From: Nocardia iowensis
GTDB lineage: Bacteria; Actinomycetota; Actinomycetes; Mycobacteriales; Mycobacteriaceae
Assembly: GCF_019222765.1 (NCBI RefSeq)
Contig: NZ_CP078145.1
Coordinates: 7,502,001 to 7,566,000 of the forward strand
Direction of reading: 5' to 3'
Length of the DNA: 64,000 bases
Shown: in pieces, positions 26,918-35,127 of the stretch
How positions within the stretch are numbered: the stretch's first letter is position 1
Layout: each line of letters opens with the position of its first letter
Position numbers and translations under genes: made by a program
Notes under the pieces: model-generated
Seen by the model: only the letters and a program-made list of their open reading frames with translations
Database searches by the model: none
Told to the model about the DNA's origin: nothing

Positions 26918-28696
26918 TCACAACGGGATCGGGTCGGCGGGTGTGAGCTGCTCGGCGGGCGCGGGCCCCGCTTCGGCCTCGGACACGATCTCCGGCGCGT
27001 CCGGCACCGCAGCCGATCGCGCACTGAGCACGCCCGCTTCCCGCGCGTGTGGAACCGGTCCGCGCAGGTCGAACACCAGGGATTCGCGCCGACCCGGCAC
27101 AGCGGGCCCGCGCGGGGGCGTCACGGCGATCTCCTTGGCGCCCACCTCCCCCGCGTCGAGCATCGCGATCTCCCGCGCGTCCGGCCGCACCCACACGTTG
27201 TCCAAGCCGCCGGACATCAACCGCACCCGCCAGTCGTCGGCTGCCCCGGGGTGATCGGTGCGCCGATGCATGCCGCGCGTTTCGGTTCGCGCCAGCGCGC
27301 TGTATTTGGTCCACCGCGCCACCGCGAGCAATGCCGCCGCCTGCCTGGCCCGCAACCGGTCCAGACCGGTGCCGCCGAGGTCGAATTCGGCACCCGGCCA
27401 CATCGAGTCGAGTTCGCCGATGCTGTCGACCAGGCTGCCCGCACTGCGCCAGTAGCTGCGCCGCAGCGGCAGCGTGTGTTCCTGCACGAGGCCGACTACG
27501 GCCCGCGGATCGATCCGCGCCACCGCGTTGAGCCCCGCACCCGGCACCTCACACACCGGACTGCGCCGGTCGGCGGTGCGCGCGTATCTCGCCGCGCCCG
27601 CGCCCGCCCACACCCCGGAGGCGATGGCCCAGGCGCCACCCTGCCCGCCGAATCCGCTCACCGCACCGGTGATCGGCTCCCTGGTGGTCACGTCGCCCGC
27701 ACCGAACAGCCCGTCGACCGTGGTCGCGCAGTCCGCTCGGGCGAGCCGCAGCCCGCCGGTGCCGCGCACGGTGCCCTCCAGCACCGCTCGCAGCGGCACC
27801 CGCCTGGTGTGGTCGACCAGGCCCTGTTCGGTCAGCCAGCCACGCAGCGCGATGGGCACGTCATCGAGTGCGGCGAACACCCTGCGGCCATCGGCGATCG
27901 CGGCGAAAGCCGCCGCGCGGTGACCTTCCAAGACCGTCCCCGACTCGTCGTAGAGGGTGGCGAAGTGCAGCCCGAGTCCGGACGCGGAACTCGAATGCGC
28001 GGCCGGAGCAGACACGTTGGTGGCCGGGGTCAATCCGTACGCGCTGGAGAACTCCATGCCCGACAGCTGGGCGCCCGCCTCGGCGGCGAACAGCAGGCCG
28101 TCGCCGGTGTCCACGTCGGTACCGGCCCCGCCGGAGAGGAACGCACAACCGCCGGTGGCCACCACCACGGCACCGGCCCGGACGGTCCACGGCTCGAACC
28201 GATTGTGCTGCTGCACCCCCGTCGCGCCCGCGACCTGACCATCTCGGCCGACGAGCAGTTGCAGCGCCGGATGGTGATCGAGAATCCGCACACCGGCGTC
28301 GAGCACGCTGCGCCGCATCCGGCGCAAATAGCTGGCACCGTCGAGATACACCCGCAACGACGACCCGCGCCCGCCCGGGCCCGCGCCGGGGAACCGATAG
28401 CCCCAGCGGGCCAGCTGCTCGACGCGCCGGTGCGTCTCCTCCAGCACCCGGTGCATCCACTCCTGGTCGCCGAGTCCGCCGCCGTGCGCGTAGCCGCGGT
28501 GTACTGCCTCATCCCTGGCCGGTCCGGGCGGGATGTTCCACAAGGCGGTGGTGCCGTGCGCGGTCGGCCCGCTGGTGCCGCATCTGGCCTTGTCGGCGAG
28601 CACGACACGGGCGCCGGCGCCGGCGGCGGAGACGGCGGCCCAGGTTCCAGCGGGGCCACCACCGAGAACCAGTACGTCCGTCTCGAGTTCCGTCAC
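26918..28696 (-). CDS. FAD-binding oxidoreductase, fumarate reductase/AprA flavoprotein type
   Basis: 592-aa flavoprotein of the succinate dehydrogenase/fumarate reductase superfamily. It has an N-terminal dinucleotide motif VLVLGGGPAGTWAAVSAAGAGA, then HGTTALWN, a capping domain, ATGGCAFLSGGAGTDVDTGDGL, and LFGAGDVTTREPITGA. The C-terminal part has the helical region of the family and an Ala/Glu-rich tail. GTG at 28696 is chosen because the protein then begins MTELETDVLVLGGG. No iron-sulfur or membrane subunit is adjacent, so the electron acceptor is unknown. Closest by layout to adenylylsulfate-reductase-alpha-like proteins. Confidence 0.8.
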   Translation of the reverse strand: MTELETDVLVLGGGPAGTWAAVSAAGAGARVVLADKARCGTSGPTAHGTTALWNIPPGPARDEAVHRGYAHGGGLGDQEWMHRVLEETHRRVEQLARWGYRFPGAGPGGRGSSLRVYLDGASYLRRMRRSVLDAGVRILDHHPALQLLVGRDGQVAGATGVQQHNRFEPWTVRAGAVVVATGGCAFLSGGAGTDVDTGDGLLFAAEAGAQLSGMEFSSAYGLTPATNVSAPAAHSSSASGLGLHFATLYDESGTVLEGHRAAAFAAIADGRRVFAALDDVPIALRGWLTEQGLVDHTRRVPLRAVLEGTVRGTGGLRLARADCATTVDGLFGAGDVTTREPITGAVSGFGGQGGAWAIASGVWAGAGAARYARTADRRSPVCEVPGAGLNAVARIDPRAVVGLVQEHTLPLRRSYWRSAGSLVDSIGELDSMWPGAEFDLGGTGLDRLRARQAAALLAVARWTKYSALARTETRGMHRRTDHPGAADDWRVRLMSGGLDNVWVRPDAREIAMLDAGEVGAKEIAVTPPRGPAVPGRRESLVFDLRGPVPHAREAGVLSARSAAVPDAPEIVSEAEAGPAPAEQLTPADPIPL

Positions 28697-28792
28697 AAAG
28701 AGAAATATTCGGCCACAATTCACCGAGCCGCAACCATTACCGCAATTTTTAGCGCGGCCGTATTCGATCCGTTGTCAGCCGAATGCCTCTGA

Positions 28793-29059
28793 TCAACTCC
28801 ACCACTGGGTCCACAGCAATAATCCGGCGATCAAGAAAACAACCGCAGATCCGGAAAAAGCCACAAAACCCCGATGCTTATCTGAATAAATCTGCGCCGC
28901 AACGGCTATCCCGGCCGACACCACATGCCATGCCACCGATTCGCTGCCCGGGCCGGGAAAGTCGCGCCGCCCCGCCATGAACGCGGTGCCGATGACGACC
29001 AGCATCAGCGCGCAGATGCCCGCGGCGACGGTGCCGCTGAGGCCGCGAAGCACCTTCAC
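28793..29059 (-). CDS. Small membrane protein, function unknown
   Basis: 88-aa protein with three hydrophobic stretches (about residues 8-30, 42-57 and 67-86), ending WTQWWS. GTG at 29059 overlaps the stop of the PHP gene by 4 nt (GTGA), so it is translated with the upstream phosphoesterase. I do not recognise the family. The 96-bp gap that follows leads to the flavoprotein gene on the same strand. Confidence 0.7.
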   Translation of the reverse strand: MKVLRGLSGTVAAGICALMLVVIGTAFMAGRRDFPGPGSESVAWHVVSAGIAVAAQIYSDKHRGFVAFSGSAVVFLIAGLLLWTQWWS

Positions 29060-29910
29060 GAGACGATCACCGGTACGCCGGTCGCCTTGCCCGCGAGCAC
29101 CTCGAATTGTGTTGGGTCGGTGGTGTATTCACCGAGGCGGATGGTCTTGTTGGTGCCGTGGTAGTCGGACGAGCCGGTGGTGAGCAGGCCCAGTTCGGCG
29201 GCCAGTTCGGCGAGCACCGTGCGGTCCTGCGCGGAGTGGTCCGGATGGTCGATCTCCAGTCCGCCGAGTCCGAGCGTGGCCAGTTCCCTGATGTCGCCGA
29301 GGGCGAGCAGCCTGCCCCGTTTACGCGCTCTGGCATGCGCGAGCACGCTCACCCCGCCCGCGGTGGCGATCATCTCGACCGCCCGGCGCAACGGCGTGTC
29401 GGCTTTTTCCGCGTAATACGGCCCGTGCGGCGCGAGCAATTCCTCGAACGCCGCGTCCACACTCGGCACCACACCGGCCGCCACCAGCGCCATGGCCAAG
29501 TGCGGACGCCCCGCGGCTGGCCCTGCCGAAGCGAGCACGGCATCGGGATCAATCGGCAACCCGTCGGCCACCATGCGCTCGGCCATCGCGCGCACCCGTT
29601 CGATCCGTTCGCCACGCAGCCGCTCGCGCTCATCGGCGAACCCGCGATCGGTCGGATCGAAGAGGTAGGCGAGCAGATGCACCGGCACAGGCCAGCCGTC
29701 CTCACCGAGGCCGACGCACGACATCTCCATACCGCGGACCAGCGTGAGCCCCTTCGGCAGCGCGTCGACCGCCTCGGTCCAGCCCGCCGTGGTGTCGTGG
29801 TCGGTGATCGCGACCACGTCCAAGCCGGCGGCGGCCGCGTTCCGGACCAGTTCGGCGGGTGTGTCGGTGCCGTCGGAGGCGGTCGAATGGGTATGCAGGT
29901 CGATGCGCAC
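29056..29910 (-). CDS. PHP-domain metal-dependent phosphoesterase
   Basis: 284-aa protein from GTG 29910. It shows the four PHP metal motifs: DLHTHSTASDG at the start, AITDHD, a His in LAHAR, and SSDYHG near the end. This is the TrpH/YciV-like family (3'-5' oligonucleotide or 3',5'-nucleoside bisphosphate hydrolase activity in relatives). The longer frame from 29982 would overlap the start of divergent corA, and the family usually starts right at the (M/V)RIDLHTH motif, which supports 29910. Couples by overlap to the small membrane gene. Confidence 0.88.
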   Translation of the reverse strand: MRIDLHTHSTASDGTDTPAELVRNAAAAGLDVVAITDHDTTAGWTEAVDALPKGLTLVRGMEMSCVGLGEDGWPVPVHLLAYLFDPTDRGFADERERLRGERIERVRAMAERMVADGLPIDPDAVLASAGPAAGRPHLAMALVAAGVVPSVDAAFEELLAPHGPYYAEKADTPLRRAVEMIATAGGVSVLAHARARKRGRLLALGDIRELATLGLGGLEIDHPDHSAQDRTVLAELAAELGLLTTGSSDYHGTNKTIRLGEYTTDPTQFEVLAGKATGVPVIVS

Positions 29911-29972
29911 GCCCTCCAGTCTTACAGTGCTGGAGCCGGGGACCGCACGCGCAGGCGACGTAGCATCGCGGT

Positions 29973-31049
29973 GTGCCATCAATACCGCAGCTACCGTCGT
30001 TCCGTGGGTCAGGCCGTGAGCCGCGCCAACTGCCGCGCATCCCGATCCCGACCGCGCGGGCCATCGTCGACTGCGGCGTCTACGTCGAAGGACACCGGCT
30101 GCCCGGCAGATTCACCCATCGCGACGCGCTCGCCGAGGTGCGTAACCGGGGTGCGGGCTTCGTCTGGGTGGGCCTGCACGACCCGGACGAGGCGCAGATG
30201 GCCGATATCGCCGAGACGTTCGGGCTGCACGCGCTCGCGGCCGAAGACGCGGTCAAGGCGCATCAGCGACCGAAACTGGAACGCTACGACGACACACTCG
30301 TGCTGGCGATGCGCACGGTCGCCTATGTCGAGCACGAAATGCACAGCGTCAGTGAGATCGTGGAGACCGGCGAGATCATGGTCTTCACGGCACCGGACTT
30401 CGTGGTGTCGGTGCGGCACGGCGAGCATTCCGAACTGGCCTCGCTCCGCAAGGAACTGGAGGCCGACCCGGCCCAGCTGATGCTGGGCACCGGTGCGGTG
30501 CTGCACGCGATCGCCGACCATGTGGTGGATTCGTATATCGAAGTGACGCAATCGATCGAGCTCGATATCGATGCGATGGAGGAAGAGGTCTTCACCCCCC
30601 GCAACAAGATCACGATCGAGTCGATCTACCAGCTCAAGCGGGAAGTGGTCGAGCTACGCCGGGCGGTGAATCCGCTCGCGGTTCCGCTGCAGGTGCTCGG
30701 GCACAAGCCGGATGTGCCACTGCCCAAAGAGATTCGGCGTTACCTACGGGATGTGGCCGACCACCACGCCGGTGTCGCCGAACGGATCACCGACTTCGAC
30801 GAGGCGCTCAGCGCGCTGATCAGCGCCGTGCTGGCCAAGGTCGGCGTGCAGCAGAACACCGACATGCGCACCATCTCGGCCTGGGTCGCGATCGCCGCGG
30901 TGCCGACGATGATCGCGGGCCTCTACGGCATGAACTTCAGCCATATCCCCGGCTCCGAGGAACCATGGGGCTTTTTCTCGGTCGTCCTGGTCACCCTGGG
31001 CATCTGCATCGGGTTGTACGTCAACTTCCACCGCAACAACTGGTTGTAG
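29973..31049 (+). CDS. corA: CorA-type magnesium/cobalt transporter
   Basis: 358-aa channel protein with a large cytoplasmic alpha/beta N-terminal domain, a long helix, and two C-terminal membrane helices. The first is preceded by the family signature YGMN (in GLYGMNFSHIPG), and the protein ends in a basic tail. It imports Mg2+ (or Co2+). GTG at 29973 (MPSIPQLP) is the start. Divergent from the PHP gene and convergent with the SUFU gene, only 6 bp away. Orthologous position to Rv1239c. Confidence 0.95.
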   Translation: MPSIPQLPSFRGSGREPRQLPRIPIPTARAIVDCGVYVEGHRLPGRFTHRDALAEVRNRGAGFVWVGLHDPDEAQMADIAETFGLHALAAEDAVKAHQRPKLERYDDTLVLAMRTVAYVEHEMHSVSEIVETGEIMVFTAPDFVVSVRHGEHSELASLRKELEADPAQLMLGTGAVLHAIADHVVDSYIEVTQSIELDIDAMEEEVFTPRNKITIESIYQLKREVVELRRAVNPLAVPLQVLGHKPDVPLPKEIRRYLRDVADHHAGVAERITDFDEALSALISAVLAKVGVQQNTDMRTISAWVAIAAVPTMIAGLYGMNFSHIPGSEEPWGFFSVVLVTLGICIGLYVNFHRNNWL

Positions 31050-31055
31050 CGCCGA

Positions 31056-31637
31056 TTACATTCTGGCCGCGCCACGTTCGGGATCGCGCACGTCGATACC
31101 CGCCTCGGCCCACGCGTCCCGCAACGCCTGCGCCCCGCGCACCCGGACCCACGCCGCCTCGGTCGCGGTCACCGGCGTCACCGCGAAGTAGCGAACCGGC
31201 TCGGCCGGGTCGGGCAGCACCACTTCGGGAATCCCGCTGTCCCCCAACAACACCGCGGTGAACGGCGCGTTCTGCCACATCGGCTCGCCCAGGTCCATCA
31301 GCGCATCCGCTTGCAGCACAACGCCTTCCACCGCGGGCGCGGCGGCAAGCACGCCGAGCGCCTTGGCCAGCCCCGAGTGCGCACCCGCCGCGGCACGCAG
31401 CGTGAGCACCAGCTCGGCCCGCGGCCCGCGCACCGGATCGGCAACCAGCGCAGTGGGATCGCCCATCGGATGACGTGATCCGCCCACCGTGGCGTAGTGC
31501 ACCAAATCGCCGTCGACGATCCGCAGGATCTCGATCGGTTCCAAGCCGAGAAAGGTCACCGACGCCGAATCGACCCCGGTCACCGGCACGCCGAAATGGT
31601 CGAGCACACCCGTGCGGACCGTCTGCACCACCTCCAT
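31056..31637 (-). CDS. Suppressor-of-fused (SUFU) domain protein
   Basis: 193-aa cytoplasmic protein consisting of a SUFU-like domain (VTFLGLEPIEILRIVDG, ATVGGSRHPM, RAELVLTL, FTAVLLGDSGIPE). Bacterial SUFU proteins are often immunity or binding proteins, but here it is third in an operon with a stress-type membrane protein (3 nt upstream) and a CitE-like enzyme. Function unknown. Confidence 0.78.
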   Translation of the reverse strand: MEVVQTVRTGVLDHFGVPVTGVDSASVTFLGLEPIEILRIVDGDLVHYATVGGSRHPMGDPTALVADPVRGPRAELVLTLRAAAGAHSGLAKALGVLAAAPAVEGVVLQADALMDLGEPMWQNAPFTAVLLGDSGIPEVVLPDPAEPVRYFAVTPVTATEAAWVRVRGAQALRDAWAEAGIDVRDPERGAARM

Positions 31638-31640
31638 GCG

Positions 31641-32132
31641 TCAGATAGCCAGCCGCGCAAGCATGTCCCGCGCCTGTTCCGCGGACTTCGGGTCGCACAG
31701 CACGTCATAGCGCCCGGCCACCAACTGCATGGTGGAGGCGAAATCGCGCTGCCCCTTGGTCGCCGCGTACGGGATCGAGGTGGAGATCACGCCGAAGATG
31801 ATGCCGCCGACCAGGCCGACCAGCAGCGGGCCGAGCGCGCCGCTCGTGGTGAACAGACTCAGCAGCAGACCGAGGAACAGGCCGAGCCAGGCACCGCTCA
31901 CCACGCCGCCGCCGATGACCTTGCCCCACGTCAGCCGGTAGAGGACGCGTTCGACCTGCATCAAGTCGACGCCGACGATGGTCACGTCCTGCACCGGGAA
32001 TTGCCCGTCGGCCAGATAGTCGACGGCCTTCTGCGCCTCGGCGTAGGTGGGATAGGAGCCGACAGGCCAGCCGGACGGCGGCGTCGGCAGGCCCTGCCGT
32101 GCGCGATTCGAGTTCCCCATGGGATTCGTCAT
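31641..32132 (-). CDS. General-stress-protein-like membrane protein (DUF1269-type)
   Basis: 163-aa protein. A soluble N-terminal part (GSYPTYAEAQKAVDYLADGQFPVQDVTIVGVDL) leads to a glycine-rich double hydrophobic region (VIGGGVVSGAWLGLFLGLL and the following LGPLLVGLVGGIIFGVIS). This is the general stress protein 17M-like/YflT type. Position corresponds to Rv1234. It lies 12 nt after the CitE-like gene stop and 3 nt before the SUFU gene. Confidence 0.8.
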   Translation of the reverse strand: MTNPMGNSNRARQGLPTPPSGWPVGSYPTYAEAQKAVDYLADGQFPVQDVTIVGVDLMQVERVLYRLTWGKVIGGGVVSGAWLGLFLGLLLSLFTTSGALGPLLVGLVGGIIFGVISTSIPYAATKGQRDFASTMQLVAGRYDVLCDPKSAEQARDMLARLAI

Positions 32133-32144
32133 GTCTCTATTCTG

Positions 32145-33107
32145 CTATTCCGGCCGGTTTCCCGGGGGCGTGAAACGCGTGGTCCGCGTCATTGCCGCGG
32201 CCCGGCCCTTTTCCGCGATCACCTGAGCCATTTTCGCACTCGCCTCATCGATCATTTCGTCGCCGAGCATGACCGCTCCGCGGGCACCGCCCTCGACCGA
32301 GGTGTGGAAGGCGTATGCGTCCAGAATCAATTCGGCCCGGTCGTAGTCGGACTGGCGCGGGCTGAAGATCTCGTTCGCGGCCTCGATCTGGCCCGGATGC
32401 AGCACCCACTTACCGTCGAAACCGAGGGCAGCGGTGCGCGCGGCGGCCCGCCGGAAGCCGTCCACATCCCGAATCTGCAGGTACGGGCCGTCGATCGCCT
32501 GCAAGCCGTGGGCACGGGCGGTGAGCAGGATCGTCATCAGGATGTGGTGGTAGGCATCGCCGGTGTCGTAGCCCTCCGGCTGTTCACCGACCACCAGGGT
32601 GCGCATGTTGATGCTCGCCATGAAGTCGGCCGGGCCGAACACCAGCGCCTGCACGCGCGGGCTCGCGGTGGCGATCTCATCGATATTGCGCAGCCCCAAC
32701 GCGTTTTCCAGCTGCGGTTCGATGCCGATGCGGCCGACCTCGAGTCCGGTTGCCTTCTCCAGCTGGGTGAGCAGCAGGTCCAGCGCGCGCACCTGGCCGC
32801 CGTCGGTCACCTTCGGCAGCAGGATGGCGTCCAGTGCGGTACTCGCGCCTTCGACGACGGTGATCACGTCCGCGTAGGTCCACTCGGTGGTCCAGTCGTT
32901 GACCCGGACCACCCGCAGCTGCGATCCCCAGTCGGAATCGTTGAGCGCCGCCACGATATTCGCCCGCGCCTCCGCCTTGGCGGCAGGCGCGACCGCGTCC
33001 TCCAGGTCGAGGAACACCTCGTCGACCGGCAGGCCCTTCGCCTTCTGGATCATCTTCTTGTTGCTGCCTGGACAGGCGAGCACCGAACGGCGCGGCTTCA
33101 AGATCAC
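32145..33107 (-). CDS. HpcH/HpaI aldolase / citrate lyase beta-like (CitE) protein
   Basis: About 320-aa TIM-barrel protein of the CitE/malyl-CoA lyase family. It shows RRSVLACPGSN, EVFLDLEDAVAPAAK (metal-binding Glu/Asp), IGIEPQLENALGL and GFDGKWVLHPGQIEA. Substrate likely an acyl-CoA such as malyl- or citramalyl-CoA. No other citrate lyase subunits are present, so it is a stand-alone CitE-like lyase or thioesterase. Two starts compete: GTG 33107, and TTG 33101, which has GGGAG five bases upstream. Divergent from the MgtE_N-CBS gene. Confidence 0.87.
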   Translation of the reverse strand: MILKPRRSVLACPGSNKKMIQKAKGLPVDEVFLDLEDAVAPAAKAEARANIVAALNDSDWGSQLRVVRVNDWTTEWTYADVITVVEGASTALDAILLPKVTDGGQVRALDLLLTQLEKATGLEVGRIGIEPQLENALGLRNIDEIATASPRVQALVFGPADFMASINMRTLVVGEQPEGYDTGDAYHHILMTILLTARAHGLQAIDGPYLQIRDVDGFRRAAARTAALGFDGKWVLHPGQIEAANEIFSPRQSDYDRAELILDAYAFHTSVEGGARGAVMLGDEMIDEASAKMAQVIAEKGRAAAMTRTTRFTPPGNRPE

Positions 33108-33165
33108 TCCCGTCGATCGTGGCGCGGTACTTCTCCCGGTCGCCGAACCCTCTAGCCTGGCAAGC

Positions 33166-34452
33166 ATGGCAGCTACCAGGGTGTACGTCGCCAGGCTGGC
33201 CGGCCTGGTGGTGTTGGGGCCGGACGGCGAGTCTATCGGCCGGGTCCGCGACGTCGTCGTGGCCATCCGGTACGACCGCCAGCAGCCCCGGGTGCACGGT
33301 CTCGTCGTCGAATTGCCCACCCGGCGGCGCATTTTCGTGCCGATTCTGCGGGTCACCGCGATCGAGCCCGGCGTGGTGACGCTGAATACCGGGACGGTGA
33401 GTCTGCGGCGCTTCACCCAGCGGCCCGGCGAAATGCTCGCACTCGCACAGATCGTGGATTCCACGGTGCGGGTGGAGGATCCGGATCTGCCGGACCTCGC
33501 CGGCGTGGACGTGCACGTGGTCGATCTCGGCATGGAACAGGCGCGGACCAGGGACTGGCGGGTGACCAGGGTCGCCGTGCGCGGGCATCGCCGGCTCGGG
33601 CGCCGCCGCACCGTGCACGTGGTGGATTGGATCCACGTCTCCGGCTTGACCCCGTACGAGATCGGCAGGCCCGGCCAGGACGTCACCCAGCTGCTCGAGC
33701 AATTCGAGGGCCTGCGCCCTGCCGACGTCGCGCATCTACTGCGCGAATTGCCGGAGAAGCGGCGCATCGAGGTGGCCATCGCGCTCGATGACGAGCGCCT
33801 GGCCGATGTGGTGCAGGAGCTGCCCGACGACGAGCAGGTCGATCTGCTCGGTCATCTGGAGGTGCGCCGCGCCGCCGACGTGCTCGAGGCGATGGATCCC
33901 GACGACGCCGCCGACCTGCTCGGCGAATTGCCGGTCGGCGAGGCCGAATCGCTGCTCGCGCTGATGGACCCGGAGGAGTCCGAACCGGTCCGGAGGCTGC
34001 TGGAACATTCCCCGTACAGCGCGGGCGGTTTGATGACGCCGAAGCCGGTCATCCTGACGCCGTCCACCACGGTGGCCGAGGCGCTGGCGAGGGTGCGCAA
34101 CCCCGACCTGACACCCGCGCTGGCCTCGATGGTGTTCGTGGTGCGGCCGCCGACCGCGACGCCGACCGGGCGTTACCTGGGCTCGGTCCACATCCAGCAA
34201 CTGCTGCGGGAACCACCGGCCCACCTGGTCGGCGGCATCCTCGACGCCGACTTGGCCCCGCTGCGCCCCGAGGTCCCGCTGGCCGCGGTGACCCGCTACT
34301 TCGCGACCTACAACCTGGTCTGCGGGCCGGTGGTGGACGACGAGAACCACCTGCTCGGCGCGGTCAGCGTGGACGATGTACTCGACCATTTGCTGCCCGA
34401 CAACTGGCGCGACCAGGCAGAGCTGCACGAGGGGATTTCCGGACATGAATGA
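33166..34452 (+). CDS. PRC-barrel / MgtE_N / CBS domain cytoplasmic protein
   Basis: 428-aa soluble protein. It has a PRC-barrel-like N-terminal part (about residues 1-90), a second similar strand-rich part, an MgtE N-terminal superhelix (LPEKRRIEVAIALDDERL and repeated ADVLEAMDPDDAADLLGELP units), then a pair of CBS domains (GGLMTPKPVILTPSTTV and further). There is no MgtE membrane channel, so it cannot itself carry Mg2+; it probably regulates a transporter or binds nucleotides. Overlaps DUF1003 by 8 nt. Orthologue of Rv1232c by order. Confidence 0.88.
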   Translation: MAATRVYVARLAGLVVLGPDGESIGRVRDVVVAIRYDRQQPRVHGLVVELPTRRRIFVPILRVTAIEPGVVTLNTGTVSLRRFTQRPGEMLALAQIVDSTVRVEDPDLPDLAGVDVHVVDLGMEQARTRDWRVTRVAVRGHRRLGRRRTVHVVDWIHVSGLTPYEIGRPGQDVTQLLEQFEGLRPADVAHLLRELPEKRRIEVAIALDDERLADVVQELPDDEQVDLLGHLEVRRAADVLEAMDPDDAADLLGELPVGEAESLLALMDPEESEPVRRLLEHSPYSAGGLMTPKPVILTPSTTVAEALARVRNPDLTPALASMVFVVRPPTATPTGRYLGSVHIQQLLREPPAHLVGGILDADLAPLRPEVPLAAVTRYFATYNLVCGPVVDDENHLLGAVSVDDVLDHLLPDNWRDQAELHEGISGHE

Positions 34453-35008
34453 CAAGGTCGGCGGTGCGCGGATGCGGCTCGAAACGCCGGTCGAGTCCCG
34501 GTTCCGCATCGATTGGGACGCCGAGGCGCTCGCGAACAGCAGCGAGCGGGTGGCCCGGTTCCTCGGCACCGGTCGCTACCTGGCCATCCAGACGATCATC
34601 GTGATCGTTTGGATTTTGTTGAATGTCTTCGTCATCGCATTGCGCTGGGACCCGTACCCCTTCATTCTGTTGAATCTGGCGTTCTCCACCCAGGCCGCCT
34701 ATGCCGCGCCGCTGATCCTGCTGGCGCAGAACCGGCAGGACAACCGCGACCGGGTCGCGCTGGAGGAAGACCGGATGCGGGCCGCGCAGACCAAGGCGGA
34801 CACCGAGTTTCTGGCCCGCGAACTCGCAGCGTTGCGGATCGCGGTGGGCGAAGTCGCGACTCGCGACTACTTGCGCAGGGAGTTGGAGGAGATGAAGGAG
34901 ATACTCGATCGAATCGAGGGTGCGGGCGACGACAAGCCGCAGCGCAAGAAAAGTTCCGCCAGAAAGCAGGCGTCAGCCCCGGTTTCACCGCCCGTAGCTG
35001 ATGATTGA
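34445..35008 (+). CDS. DUF1003 two-helix membrane protein
   Basis: 187-aa protein with two close membrane helices (IIVIVWILLNVFVIAL and FILLNLAFSTQAAYAAPLIL). A cytoplasmic coiled-coil follows (AALRIAVGEVATRDYLRRE), with a Lys/Ala-rich tail. This is the DUF1003 pattern. ATG at 34445 overlaps the end of the MgtE_N-CBS gene, and the two are probably partners at the membrane. By order it is the Rv1231c orthologue. Function unknown. Confidence 0.88.
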   Translation: MNDKVGGARMRLETPVESRFRIDWDAEALANSSERVARFLGTGRYLAIQTIIVIVWILLNVFVIALRWDPYPFILLNLAFSTQAAYAAPLILLAQNRQDNRDRVALEEDRMRAAQTKADTEFLARELAALRIAVGEVATRDYLRRELEEMKEILDRIEGAGDDKPQRKKSSARKQASAPVSPPVADD

Positions 35009-35127
35009 CCGGAAATACCAAACAACTACCTGACTGATGGGTAACCTGGACAGCGTTGTCCCGAGCGGCCCGGGGCGGGGGATGCCCAGACAGCCGCTCA
35101 CACGACGTAGAGGATTGGTGTGGCTGA

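Noticed and set aside
35009..35127. Possible cyclic-di-AMP (ydaO) riboswitch before the first transglycosylase
   Set aside because: Such riboswitches often precede cell-wall hydrolase genes in actinobacteria, but I could not find the conserved core elements here.
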